From Candidatus Thorarchaeota archaeon (GTDB lineage Archaea; Asgardarchaeota; Thorarchaeia; Thorarchaeales; Thorarchaeaceae), in assembly GCA_030593165.1 (NCBI GenBank), contig JAUVHR010000001.1, positions 89,025 through 130,576 on the forward strand: a stretch of 41,552 nucleotides of DNA, written 5' to 3'. Position numbers and translations under genes: made by a program. Under the pieces are notes generated by a model. That model did no database searches. It had not been told where the DNA came from and saw nothing but the letters and a program-made list of their open reading frames with translations. Below, piece after piece: positions 1-7,641 of this stretch. Position 1 is the stretch's first letter; every line of letters starts with the position of its first letter.

Positions 1-72
1 TTTCCGGACAAAATTGATTACCGCAACTGGGACAAAATCCGTGAGTGGATGACTGGGCTAGTTTCAGCATAA
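1..72 (+). CDS. C-terminal end of an unidentified protein (partial)
   Basis: The window opens inside a reading frame that runs 23 codons to a TAA stop. The visible tail is hydrophilic and rich in Trp and Asp (contains NWDKIREWM). It is too short to assign to a family. The stop abuts the stop of the convergent gene on the other strand, so the two genes end back to back without a spacer. Confidence 0.5.
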   Translation, partial: FPDKIDYRNWDKIREWMTGLVSA

Positions 73-303
73 TCAGGAGTACTTCACCTGCCTATTGCAT
101 GAGGCACCTAGACTGACAATGGAAAGCAAGAGAATTACCATGATTAAAACATCTTGCCAACCGAATGCACTCTCTATCACGAATGCAGACTGAAACCACA
201 ACACCAAAACCACACCAATCAAACATAAGACAGCAATCCTAAGCGCAGCAATCTGTTCTCCAAGTTGTTTCAGGGGTTTCTTGACATCTTCGCTCAACAT
301 CAT
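73..303 (-). CDS. Small two-helix membrane protein, unknown function
   Basis: The 76-residue product has a charged N-terminal stretch of about 20 residues and then two hydrophobic segments, at about 22-44 and 50-68, separated by a short FGWQD turn. This predicts a small double-spanning membrane protein. It starts with two consecutive ATG codons and either could be used. It ends against the stop of the partial gene at the window edge. The gene behind it on the same strand (319-702) is only about 15 bases away, so they may be cotranscribed. I recognise no family, and the membrane topology is the only supported statement. Confidence 0.5.
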   Translation of the reverse strand: MMLSEDVKKPLKQLGEQIAALRIAVLCLIGVVLVLWFQSAFVIESAFGWQDVLIMVILLLSIVSLGASCNRQVKYS

Positions 304-318
304 CTTAGATTCTATCCA

Positions 319-702
319 TCAGTTTCTATCCATACTTGTCACATCTAAGTTATCACCATCTATTGAAATATTCTCCCCGGAAATCACTTCAAGAATCGGA
401 ATCACGTATGTGTAGAGGTTTCCCGTGCTTGGGTCATAGGTGATACTCTTCAAAGTACTTTCCATTGCATTATTCATCGATTCCATTTCGAAGGATTTTG
501 TCAGCAGTATGAGCTGTGCTCCACGATCTGTGATAATAAGCGTGGCAGCCATGAGGCTATGCGAGTGGGTGAGCCGACCAAGACCGTTCATCACATCGTT
601 TGTTAGTTCTACAGCCGTTTTGTAGACAGCATCTTCTCCTGATAGAGTCCTCCTATCGTGAATGATATATGCTGTTGTTTGTGAATCTAAATGGACCCCC
701 AT
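319..702 (-). CDS. Hypothetical protein, 127 aa
   Basis: A soluble-looking alpha/beta protein with no transmembrane segment or cysteine. The middle part (about residues 48-85) alternates a hydrophobic strand (AATLIITDRG, AQLILLTK) with a helix, loosely recalling roadblock- or profilin-like small folds, but I cannot support any assignment. The ATG at 702 lies about 25-30 bases downstream of an AT-rich CTTAAATC element on the minus strand (near 729-737), so the transcript is probably nearly leaderless. The downstream membrane gene (73-303) is close enough to share the transcript. Confidence 0.55.
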   Translation of the reverse strand: MGVHLDSQTTAYIIHDRRTLSGEDAVYKTAVELTNDVMNGLGRLTHSHSLMAATLIITDRGAQLILLTKSFEMESMNNAMESTLKSITYDPSTGNLYTYVIPILEVISGENISIDGDNLDVTSMDRN

Positions 703-891
703 GGTCCTGAGTCAGCGCTTAAGGATTTAAGCCCCGATCAATTTGATAGATTTGGCACTGATATGGTCACTAACATCACGAACTGATTCTGTACAATCTT
801 CTACTCTTGTTGTTCATGCCAACATTACTTCAATAACTGAAGCATTAAAGTGTCTTGACTAAAATAACGAAATGAACTAAGGGAGAAACTA

Positions 892-1263
892 ATGATGGGA
901 ATGAAAGTCGAGAAATCCGATACCATGAGATGTAGACGAGCCCCAACTAGGCCTTGTGATGACAAGTGCATCTACAAGAGATTCCTCTCAATACTGGGAA
1001 AGAAACACACCCTTGACATAATCAGAATACTCATCTACGATCAACCAACTAGATTCACTGCTATTCAGAAGCAGATTCATGGTAGCCCGAAGACTCTCAC
1101 GGACCGCCTTAACGAGTTACGCTCTCTCGGCATAATCAAGCGAGAAGCATTTGCAGAAATACCACCTCGTGTAGAGTACTCGTTGACAGAGAAGGGAATG
1201 ACACTCACTCCTGTAATGAATGCACTCAGAATATGGGCAGAACAATGGGACAATGAAGGGTGA
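892..1263 (+). CDS. HxlR-family winged-helix transcriptional regulator
   Basis: The 123-residue product matches the HxlR/MarR-like DUF24 family: an N-terminal Cys region, then ILGKKHTLDIIRIL (first helix), a recognition helix region with SPKTLTDRLNELRSLGIIKRE, and the hallmark wing PPRVEYSLTEKGMTLTPVM. HxlR proteins are small dimeric DNA-binding regulators, many of which sense electrophiles or redox state through a conserved cysteine. This one carries three cysteines ahead of the domain (about residues 14, 22 and 26) where usually one is conserved, so thiol sensing is possible but inferred. A GGGAG ribosome-binding site precedes the double ATG. A TATA-like CATTAAAG lies near 843-850. No obvious target operon is adjacent. 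Confidence 0.88.
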   Translation: MMGMKVEKSDTMRCRRAPTRPCDDKCIYKRFLSILGKKHTLDIIRILIYDQPTRFTAIQKQIHGSPKTLTDRLNELRSLGIIKREAFAEIPPRVEYSLTEKGMTLTPVMNALRIWAEQWDNEG

Positions 1264-1723
1264 TTAGCATGACACGCTGGACCAATTGCACTTATTCTGA
1301 ACATTCTATCGACGGCAGTAGTTCCTGATTTGATGGAGCAATTCATTGGCTGATTAGGCCGCTTTATCAAAGATAATCAAAAAGACACGAATACAGGACC
1401 TGTTTTTGTTAATTTTCTGCAATCAGACCTTAAATTAATCCAAAATCACACATCACTGAATAATCCAAAAGGTGAAAAACATGATTCCGCTATGGCTCCC
1501 TCCAGAAGAACCTTGGTAATCCACTTTGTTTTGGAATCCATGAGATTTCCTAGAAACTCTTCATAAAATCTATGGTGAAGGGTCGTTCCCCTTTCTTTTC
1601 ACATTGAAGTAACCACTTTCCAATATCTTGTGCTCAAATTGCCTGAGAAATCGTATCCTTGTTTCCTGCAAAACAATCTTCATACTGTCTTTTCACAGTT
1701 GGTTAAGTCACCTTGTCGAAACC
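1264..1723. other. 460-base intergenic stretch with one micro-ORF candidate
   Basis: No long reading frame is convincing here. The only organised element is near 1431-1519: an AT-rich stretch (ttaaattaat) that could be a TATA box, then a GGTGA ribosome-binding site (1471-1475) five bases before an ATG that opens a 12-codon frame ending at 1519. The rest is AT-rich. A weak hairpin around 1574-1600 is followed by a T-rich tract that might act as a terminator. The 3' end of the interval runs into the tuf promoter. Confidence 0.4.
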
Positions 1724-1732
1724 GTTTTAAGC
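1724..1732 (+). promoter_or_regulatory. TATA box of the aEF1A gene
   Basis: The element GTTTTAAGC is preceded by a purine/C-rich AAACC that could serve as the BRE. Initiation about 25 bases downstream (near 1755) would give a leader of roughly 50 nt containing the hairpin at 1756-1774. Confidence 0.55.
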
Positions 1733-1755
1733 ATCCCACGGGGTGATTGGCCAGT

Positions 1756-1774
1756 CTGTCCTTTCAGAGGACAG
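1756..1774 (+). promoter_or_regulatory. Leader hairpin ahead of aEF1A
   Basis: A perfect 7-bp stem (CTGTCCT / AGGACAG) closes a 5-base loop. It lies between the predicted transcription start and the AAGGAG ribosome-binding site (1788-1793). It could stabilise the 5' end of a highly expressed message or be a protein-binding site. The role is inferred. Confidence 0.4.
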
Positions 1775-1803
1775 TGTAAAACCGAATAAGGAGATTCAAT
1801 GCC

Positions 1804-3102
1804 TTGTCCAAGAGAGAAAAAGAGCACCTGAACATGGTCGTCATCGGTCACGTTGACCATGGCAAGTCTACCATGACAGGCCGATTGCTCTACGAAACAG
1901 GCGCTGTTGATGAACGTACTTTCCAACAGCATAAAGCCGAAGCAGAGAAACTTGGGCGACCCAGCTGGGCATGGGCTTTTGCGCTGGACCGCCTAAAAGA
2001 GGAGCGAGAGCGAGGTCTAACTATTGACATCGCATTCTTCAAGTTTTTGACAGATCGTTACTACTACACGATTATCGATGCACCAGGACACAAGGACTTC
2101 ATCAAGAACATGATCACAGGCGCATCACAGGCTGATGTTGGTCTGCTTGTCGTGTCCGCAAAGAAGGGTGAGTTTGAGGCTGGTATTGGCCCCGGTGGTC
2201 AGACCAAAGAGCATGCTTACCTAGCTTTCACACTTGGTGTCCCATCTCTGATTGTCTGTGTCAACAAGATGGACGACGAGAGCGTCAAGTACAGTGAAGA
2301 CAGGTACAATGAAGTCAAGGAGGAGATTGAGGCATTCCTGAAGACCGTTGGTTACAAGACTGCCGGTATTCCGTTCATCCCAACCTCAGCACTTGATGCT
2401 GCTAACCTTAAAGAAAAGACCCCTGACCTTACACCATGGTACAATGGTCCTTGCCTTCTTGAGGCACTTGACTTAGTTGAGCTTCCAGAAAAACCGCTTG
2501 ACAAGCCACTCAGACTACCAATCAATGATGTCTACTCTATCAAGGGAGTTGGTACCGTACCTGTTGGTCGTGTTGAAACCGGAATCATGAAGACCGGAAT
2601 GTCAGTCACTTTCATGCCCCCAAATAAGACCGGAGAGGTCAAGTCCATCGAGATGCACCATGAGATACTTCAACAGGCAATACCTGGTGACAACATCGGA
2701 TTCAACATCCGAGGCATCGAAAGGCAGGATCTTGGTCGTGGTGATGTTGCTGGTCCAACTGACAACCCACCGACAGTTGCTGCTGACTACACTGGCCGTG
2801 TTATGGTTATTCAGCACCCGACTGCTATCACTGTGGGTTATACACCAGTCGTCCACGCTCACACAGCACAGGTCGCTTGCAGGTTCGATGAGATTCTGGA
2901 GAAGTTCGACGAGCGTGGTCAGAAAGTCGCTGAGAATCCTGACTTTGTCAAGAAGGGTGAAAGTATGACTGCCAGACTCGTTCCACTCAAGCCAATGTGT
3001 ATCGAGTCCTTTGCTGAGTTTCCACAACTTGGACGCTTTGCTGTCCGTGACATGGGAATGACCGTGGCTGTTGGTATTGTCCAGAAAGTCACCAAGAGGT
3101 AA
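1804..3102 (+). CDS. tuf: Translation elongation factor 1-alpha (aEF1A)
   Basis: The 432-residue GTPase delivers aminoacyl-tRNA to the ribosomal A site. G1 GHVDHGKST is at 15-23, the switch II DAPGH at 92-96 and G4 NKMD at 154-157. Domain II (about 225-320) includes GTVPVGRVETG. Domain III ends with the family hallmark GRFAVRDMGMTVAVG. Length and motifs are those of archaeal/eukaryotic EF1A rather than bacterial EF-Tu. The start is the TTG at 1804, giving the expected MSK..EKEHLN N-terminus. AAGGAG lies 10 bases upstream. An out-of-frame ATG at 1799 sits closer to that ribosome-binding site and opens a 10-codon frame. The gene is monocistronic, with its own promoter and a terminator at 3114. 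Confidence 0.97.
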   Translation: MSKREKEHLNMVVIGHVDHGKSTMTGRLLYETGAVDERTFQQHKAEAEKLGRPSWAWAFALDRLKEERERGLTIDIAFFKFLTDRYYYTIIDAPGHKDFIKNMITGASQADVGLLVVSAKKGEFEAGIGPGGQTKEHAYLAFTLGVPSLIVCVNKMDDESVKYSEDRYNEVKEEIEAFLKTVGYKTAGIPFIPTSALDAANLKEKTPDLTPWYNGPCLLEALDLVELPEKPLDKPLRLPINDVYSIKGVGTVPVGRVETGIMKTGMSVTFMPPNKTGEVKSIEMHHEILQQAIPGDNIGFNIRGIERQDLGRGDVAGPTDNPPTVAADYTGRVMVIQHPTAITVGYTPVVHAHTAQVACRFDEILEKFDERGQKVAENPDFVKKGESMTARLVPLKPMCIESFAEFPQLGRFAVRDMGMTVAVGIVQKVTKR

Positions 3103-3113
3103 TCTAGTTCACA

Positions 3114-3151
3114 GAACCGGGTCGCAAGGCCCGCGTTCCTATTCTTTTTTT
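3114..3151 (+). terminator. Terminator after aEF1A
   Basis: A hairpin (GAACCGGG / CCCG-c-GTTC) starts 11 bases after the tuf stop and is followed by a T-rich tract ending in seven T residues. Archaeal termination mainly needs the T-run, and the stem is an addition. Confidence 0.6.
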
Positions 3152-3333
3152 GAATCAATCTGCTGAAAAGAAGCTGATTTCTTCAGATTCATTGTTCTCA
3201 GATTATCATCAGGTCTAGTCAAAGAAGCCTGTCATCTTGCGGCGACATTACCACACGAATTTCGACATAATTGACAACCTCAACAAAACTGTACCCACAG
3301 AGTTAACGGTCTTAATAGGTACTGCTTGAATTA

Positions 3334-3942
3334 GTGTGCATGACCAATCTTCGATTGCGCTTATTTTCACACACATTTGTCGATTCCGAAAAGGAATCGA
3401 TGTACGTGGGAGTGGAAAGTGTGCGATTATGGGATCTGGTGAGGGACAAATCGGTTCACCTCATTTTGAAGAAACCTGCTCTCAACGAGCTAGCTGACAG
3501 AAGGGATAAGGTCCTCATCCATTTTTGTGAAGACCTGATTCAATCGGAAACCTTTGACGAATGGCTGGTAGGCGTTGAAATACTAAGTGCACTGGGAACA
3601 TCTGCAGCCATTGAGAGGCTGATAACACTCTATACTCAGACGAATCTGACCGATAGAAGACGAGTAACATATGCACTGGCAAAGGTACTCACCGCAGAGT
3701 GCGTTCATCCCTTCGGTATCATGATACGTGAACTCGCTAAATCTGGACAGCTAGATGTGACAGGCTGGACACTGGTGGCAATAGCAACTCTCAAGCATGT
3801 CTGCAAGAGGTTTGGGGTGAAGGTTGACGATAGATCACTGGATTCAACTACGCATTCAGAGTATCTTGGTCTTTTAGACAGAACGCCTACAATGTCTAAA
3901 GGTAGAAGAAAGACAAGACAGAAGATAGTACAACAAACCTAA
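3334..3942 (+). CDS. Alpha-helical (HEAT-like) hypothetical protein
   Basis: The product is up to 202 residues and almost entirely helical after residue 40. The central part (about 85-165) has amphipathic helix pairs such as WLVGVEILSALG..AAIERLITLY and RRVTYALAKVL, resembling one or two HEAT-type repeats. The C-terminus is very basic (KGRRKTRQKIV), suggesting nucleic-acid or ribosome contact, which is inference. The start is uncertain. The TATA-like CTTAATAGG near 3310-3319 would place transcription start after the first ATG, so the in-frame ATG at 3400 is a good alternative. The gene is convergent with tRNA-Ser, whose 3' end is 6 bases away. Confidence 0.5.
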   Translation: MCMTNLRLRLFSHTFVDSEKESMYVGVESVRLWDLVRDKSVHLILKKPALNELADRRDKVLIHFCEDLIQSETFDEWLVGVEILSALGTSAAIERLITLYTQTNLTDRRRVTYALAKVLTAECVHPFGIMIRELAKSGQLDVTGWTLVAIATLKHVCKRFGVKVDDRSLDSTTHSEYLGLLDRTPTMSKGRRKTRQKIVQQT

Positions 3943-3947
3943 GAAGA

Positions 3948-4063
3948 TGGCGCTGAGGGAGGGATTCGAACCCTCGTGTGCTTAGCACACCAACTATCAG
4001 CCCGCCTACATTACGCGCCGGCGATTAGCAGGCTGGCTCCTTACCAGGCTAGGAAACCTCAGC
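3948..4063 (-). tRNA. tRNA-Ser (GCU) with a 30-nt intron, CCA encoded
   Basis: Read on the minus strand: a 7-bp acceptor stem GCTGAGG / CCTCAGC, D stem TCC/GGA with a GG-containing loop, anticodon stem CCAGC / GTTGG, loop C-T-GCT-A-A, a long variable arm (GTGC-TAA-GCAC core) and T arm GAGGG-TTCGAAT-CCCTC. The discriminator is G73, followed by encoded CCA. The class II variable arm, G73 and GCT anticodon (4029-4027) identify serine. The anticodon stem only closes properly if about 30 bases (4025-3996) are removed between positions 37 and 38, the canonical archaeal intron site. The intron can pair with exon 1 (CAGCC/GGCTG plus CGCC/GGCG), as expected for a bulge-helix-bulge substrate. Confidence 0.9.
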
Positions 4064-4090
4064 TTGAGAATCTGCGGGCCCAAATTTTCT

Positions 4091-4098
4091 CTTAAACC
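4091..4098 (-). promoter_or_regulatory. TATA box of tRNA-Ser
   Basis: On the minus strand GGTTTAAG, preceded by a purine-rich GAGAA (BRE-like), lies 28 bases upstream of the mature tRNA 5' end. This is standard archaeal spacing. Confidence 0.6.
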
Positions 4099-4387
4099 TT
4101 CTCTTCGTGAATCAATAGAGAAGTAAGGTGCAGCAGCCCTTGGTGCTTTGGGTATCCTCTCCCTAAAGAGCTAAAACATTGCATTTTTCAAAACAGGGAC
4201 TTCCAAGGCTCGTTCATTTGTGGAACAGTACTTCATCGAAGCAATGGAATTGTTCTGTTCACTACATCCAAGACACTAATCCGGATTGATTTTTTGGGTT
4301 GGAAAAGAAGACCTACCAAAGATGAAACGCACATTAACCGATTCCGCAACCCTTAATTCCTATTCACAAGAATGGGTTAGATGCGAT
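4099..4387. other. Intergenic region between tRNA-Ser and SRP RNA
   Basis: No coding frame of note. The right end should hold the SRP RNA promoter: TTAATTCC near 4353-4360 lies about 28-35 bases before the predicted RNA start and is the best, though weak, TATA candidate. I see nothing else organised here. Confidence 0.35.
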
Positions 4388-4665
4388 GGGTAGGGCTGGA
4401 CCGTTTGCCGCGGTCTGTTACCGGTAATGGCAATAACCGGGGCCAGTAACCGACATCGAGGATGAACCGGAACCTCGGTGGGTCCAGTCGCAAGACTATG
4501 ACAAGCAGTCTCCGAAGTCTGTCACGGCCACAGCAGCAGTTGAAGGATTGCTGTGAGTGTGCTTAAACCTTCGAACCGGGTCAGGTCCTGGCGGGAACAG
4601 CCTTAAGATCGAGTGGTGGAGCCTCGGGGGTCGCTGCTTCGAGGAAGGCACTGATCAGCCTGCCG
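4388..4665 (+). ncRNA. Signal recognition particle RNA (7S/SRP RNA)
   Basis: The RNA core of the signal recognition particle, which targets nascent secretory and membrane proteins. The SRP54-binding helix 8 is at about 4578-4602, with GGTCAGGTCC on the 5' strand and AACAGCC on the 3' strand. The 5' domain carries the archaeal Alu-type core (GGGCTGG, TGTTACCGG, GGGGCCAGTAACC). The ends pair as the archaeal helix 1: GGTAGG-g-CTGG (4389-4399) with TCAGCCTGCC (4655-4664). The length of about 280 nt is normal for archaea. Helix 8 is unusual: the apical loop reads UGGC rather than the common GGAA/GNRA-type, and the 3' side of the symmetric loop reads AACA rather than AGCA. Confidence 0.88.
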
Positions 4666-4766
4666 ATTACCGACATGCAGAATGAAGGAGCCATCGCACC
4701 TCATTACCCGCGAATAGTATCGACAATAATACTGAATCTTCTTATCCTCTAGAAACTCGGCCATTA

Positions 4767-6548
4767 CTAGACAAAAGCCCCTGCTGCTCTCTTGATCTGC
4801 GTGATTTCCTCAACGACTTCCAGTTCAGATGGTGTGAGTTCATCCTTGAACTTGGTCCTGATTGCTATGATGTGTCTGTCAGGAAGATCAGTGTAGAGTA
4901 CATCATCTTTCTTCACCTGACGTCCAATTGTGGGTCCTCGAATGGATATTGCTACTTCCATTCCTTCTGTGGCCTCATCAATTGTCACACCCCTATCCTG
5001 AATCTGGAGAAGCTGGCCAACACGACGGCCTTCCGAATTCATCAAACCAACACGTGTTCTCAGAAAACCATGGACCCGGACTCCCACAACTGCAGGATTC
5101 TTCTGTCTGAAGATGTAATCAGGCATAATCTCAAGTTTGGCTGGTCTGATGATTGACCCGAGTGATTCAGCCCTTGCCTGTTCCCTCTTTACAATCAGCC
5201 AGGCATTATACTCGTCATAGAGTCGGTAAATCACCTCATTGAGGAATACCTCAACTCCCTGTTCCGCAGCCAAGTCCTCAATGTCAGCAGCAAACTTGAC
5301 ATTGAATCCGAGCACGACAGCATTGAGCGGGTCAGTATCACCTGCAGCTTGTGCTTCGACTATATCACGTTTCACAATCGGGCCGACATCAGCAACACGT
5401 ACTGGAATCTGGCGGTCCCTGAGGAATTGAGTCACAGCCTCCAAAGAGCCAAGTGTGTCAGTCTTGAGGACAATTCCGGACTTGTCAGTATGAATTCGAA
5501 TTGCCCCAACTTCCTCCCTAATCTTCTCCTTAGTGGCCTCAATCTCCGTAGGATCTGATACCGCATAGACCGGTGCGCCTGCAACGGCACCCTCAAGGTC
5601 GGGAGCAACAATCTTCACACCTGCCGCCGCATGAACTTCGGAAACGTGAATGAACTTCTCTTTCGGGTCTCGAATCTCGTCCAATTCCTTTGGTAGCAGA
5701 AGAGCTCTAATCTTTGCAACCACCACATCATCAAGACCTCCAACTACGATTGTATCGGTCTTCTTCAGAATACCTTCATAGATTATTGTGTCAAGAGTGA
5801 TTCCGAGACCGGTTTCTTCTCGAACTTCCAGCACGGCCCCCTTTGCAGGACCTGACACAACCTTCAATCTCTCTTTCATGAACTGCTGCGTGAGACCGGA
5901 CAGTACCATCAAAAGTTCTCCAATACCCGTGCCTGTTTTGGCACTTGTCGGAACTATTGCAACCTCTTTCTTGAAGTCCTCCACTCTATCGAATCTCTCG
6001 GACTGTATTCCGTTGGCTGAGAGAGCACCAACCAATTCATAGAGCCGTCTGTCAAATTCAGCCTGAGTTGAGGTGCCCTGGGCTTTGATGGCCTGAATCA
6101 AATCCATTCCCTCTTTCTCCCTCCAGCCTGGCACCTTGTCCATCTTGTTTGCAGCAATCAAGAAAGGGGTCTTACCTGACCTGAGAATCTTGAGGCTCTC
6201 ATAGCTCTGAGTCAGAAATCCCTCGTTGATGTCCACGACCAGTATCGCGAAGTCAGCTATTGCACCTCCTCTTCTACGGAGATTCAGGTATGCCTCATGG
6301 CCCGGGGTGTCTATGAAAAGAAGCCCTTCAATGGCCAAATCACTCTGTACACTCTTCAGAAGGTCGCCGCACAGCTTTTGGATTGTTTCAGTTGGGAAGA
6401 ATGACGCACCAATATGCTGGGTAATCCCTGCAGCTTCGCGTTCCTGAACTGCAGTGCCACGCATCTTATCAAGGAGAGAAGTCTTTCCATGATCTATGTG
6501 CCCCAGCACGGTAACAATCGGTGACCGAAGTTTGGTTTCTTGTGTCAT
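4767..6548 (-). CDS. infB: Translation initiation factor aIF5B (IF2-like GTPase)
   Basis: The ribosome-dependent GTPase that promotes subunit joining during initiation. From the ATG at 6548 (593 residues): G1 GHIDHGKT at 16-23, a long switch region, DTPGHE near 81-86, NKMDKVPGW after that, SAKTGTGI later in the G domain. Domain II, the alpha/beta domain III and C-terminal domain IV follow (HGFLRTRVGLMNSEGRRVGQ, GPTIGRQVKKDD). Length is typical for archaeal aIF5B, without a eukaryotic N-terminal extension. An in-frame GTG at 6563 could add five residues, but a GGGGTG motif there looks like the ribosome-binding site for 6548. The gene belongs to the conserved L7Ae-S28e-L24e-Ndk-IF5B neighbourhood, but here it has its own promoter because ndk is inverted. 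Confidence 0.96.
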   Translation of the reverse strand: MTQETKLRSPIVTVLGHIDHGKTSLLDKMRGTAVQEREAAGITQHIGASFFPTETIQKLCGDLLKSVQSDLAIEGLLFIDTPGHEAYLNLRRRGGAIADFAILVVDINEGFLTQSYESLKILRSGKTPFLIAANKMDKVPGWREKEGMDLIQAIKAQGTSTQAEFDRRLYELVGALSANGIQSERFDRVEDFKKEVAIVPTSAKTGTGIGELLMVLSGLTQQFMKERLKVVSGPAKGAVLEVREETGLGITLDTIIYEGILKKTDTIVVGGLDDVVVAKIRALLLPKELDEIRDPKEKFIHVSEVHAAAGVKIVAPDLEGAVAGAPVYAVSDPTEIEATKEKIREEVGAIRIHTDKSGIVLKTDTLGSLEAVTQFLRDRQIPVRVADVGPIVKRDIVEAQAAGDTDPLNAVVLGFNVKFAADIEDLAAEQGVEVFLNEVIYRLYDEYNAWLIVKREQARAESLGSIIRPAKLEIMPDYIFRQKNPAVVGVRVHGFLRTRVGLMNSEGRRVGQLLQIQDRGVTIDEATEGMEVAISIRGPTIGRQVKKDDVLYTDLPDRHIIAIRTKFKDELTPSELEVVEEITQIKRAAGAFV

Positions 6549-6575
6549 TGTTTGGCACCCCACAAAGAGTTGCGA

Positions 6576-6618
6576 TTTGGGGTTTGATGATTCTTATGAA
6601 AGTGTCGTTTGGGGTTTG
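6576..6618. repeat. Direct repeat TTTGGGGTTTG in the infB-ndk divergent promoter region
   Basis: Two identical 11-base copies, at 6576-6586 and 6608-6618, have a start-to-start distance of 32 bases, about three helical turns, so both would face the same side of the DNA. They lie just upstream of infB and upstream of ndk. A regulator-binding role is inferred. Confidence 0.5.
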
Positions 6619-6719
6619 TTATCCCTAGCCCTCGAATCATATCGGGGCTTTCACAAGCCTAAAATAACAGACCAATTCGACAAGCTGTATCACAGACATC
6701 CAACAGTACGGTGAAACCA

Positions 6720-7382
6720 ATGGAACATTCACTTGTTATTATCAAGCCCGATGGGGCCTCACGTAGGAGAGTTGGTGCCCTAGTCTTGAAAGCCTTTCTA
6801 GCAAGGGGGTATGATATCAGAGCATTCAAGGAGATGAAGGTTTCAAGGTATTTGGCTGAGATGCACTATGCAATCCACAAGGAAAAGCCATTCTTCTCAT
6901 GGCTCGTGGATTTCATATCTTCTGCTCCAGTCTTGGTCATGATCTTTGAGGCCGAAAATGTAATTGAGGACATACGTACCGCTCTCGGTGTAACCTTCGT
7001 TCAGAAGGCTAATCCTGACTCACTCAGGGGTAAGTATGGCATCTGGGCTGGTGTCAACATTGCCCACGCATCTGATTCTCCCGAAACCGCTGCAAACGAA
7101 ATTGCCCTCTGGGCCAAGGAAGGCGACGTTGTAGAGTCAGATAACGCAAGAACCGCGGCTGAGGCCTACATTGCGAAGCACATCGCAAGTGGTACTGATT
7201 TCACAATGCAGATTCGAGATGTTGTTAAGAATGCCATTGCGAATCTTGATTCCTCTGACAGTGTACTGAAAACTCTCATTGACCTCTTTGGCAGGGATGC
7301 CGAGGGGATTTCCAAGGATGATACAGTAGCACTTGCTAAAGCAGTCCATGACTTTATTCTTGAGGAAATTGAAAAGAAATAG
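6720..7382 (+). CDS. ndk: Nucleoside diphosphate kinase with C-terminal extension
   Basis: Transfers the gamma phosphate between nucleoside tri- and diphosphates through a phosphohistidine. The domain is canonical: HSLVIIKPDG near the N-terminus, an HYAIHKEKPFF helix, RGKYGIW, and the active-site motif NIAHASDSPETA with the catalytic His (about residue 114). The kinase core ends near residue 150 (EIALWAKEGD). About 70 further residues are mostly helical and acidic/basic, unlike the usual short family tail. The start is the ATG at 6720, because GGTGA (6710-6714) precedes it; an in-frame GTG at 6711 is part of that site. The gene lies in its usual neighbourhood but on the opposite strand from L24e and infB. 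Confidence 0.95.
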   Translation: MEHSLVIIKPDGASRRRVGALVLKAFLARGYDIRAFKEMKVSRYLAEMHYAIHKEKPFFSWLVDFISSAPVLVMIFEAENVIEDIRTALGVTFVQKANPDSLRGKYGIWAGVNIAHASDSPETAANEIALWAKEGDVVESDNARTAAEAYIAKHIASGTDFTMQIRDVVKNAIANLDSSDSVLKTLIDLFGRDAEGISKDDTVALAKAVHDFILEEIEKK

Positions 7383-7393
7383 AATGAGAACGA

Positions 7394-7440
7394 GGTGGCA
7401 CACGATGCCACCCAGCTTCTCAATGACCCAGAACTGGGTC
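7394..7440. terminator. Bidirectional terminator-like hairpins between ndk and L24e
   Basis: Two consecutive inverted repeats separate the convergent genes: GGTGGC/GCCACC (7394-7412) and the perfect GACCCAG-AA-CTGGGTC (7425-7440), the latter running into the L24e stop codon. A pyrimidine-rich tract (TCTATCTTCTTGTCTT) follows on the plus strand. Confidence 0.5.
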
Positions 7441-7640
7441 TATCTTCTTGTCTTACCACCTTTCTGGTAAGCAGTACTCCACTTGGTGTCCCTTGGCTTC
7501 ATACTCCGCTTGAGTAATGCTACCTTACATTTGTTGGAACAAAACCATAGAACAGATCCATCCTTGGTTTGCACAAAGGCTGAACCTGTACCTGGTTCAA
7601 TATCATTCCCGCAGAAGATACACTTTTGCGTTCCAACCAT
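7440..7640 (-). CDS. rpl24e: Large-subunit ribosomal protein L24e
   Basis: A 66-residue zinc-binding ribosomal protein shared by archaea and eukaryotes. It has CIFCGNDIEPGTG followed by WFCSNKCKVALLKRSM, i.e. a CxxC...CxxxC zinc site, and ends in a basic tail. The start is the ATG at 7640, one base after the S28e stop. GGAGGC lies eight bases upstream, inside the end of S28e, so translation is probably coupled. It is the third gene of the L7Ae-S28e-L24e operon. Confidence 0.95.
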   Translation of the reverse strand: MVGTQKCIFCGNDIEPGTGSAFVQTKDGSVLWFCSNKCKVALLKRSMKPRDTKWSTAYQKGGKTRR

Positions 7641-7641
7641 G

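Noticed and set aside
2602-3027. 141-codon minus-strand frame inside the aEF1A gene
   Set aside because: It lies wholly opposite conserved EF1A domains II-III and has no family features. Antisense frames are common over such genes.
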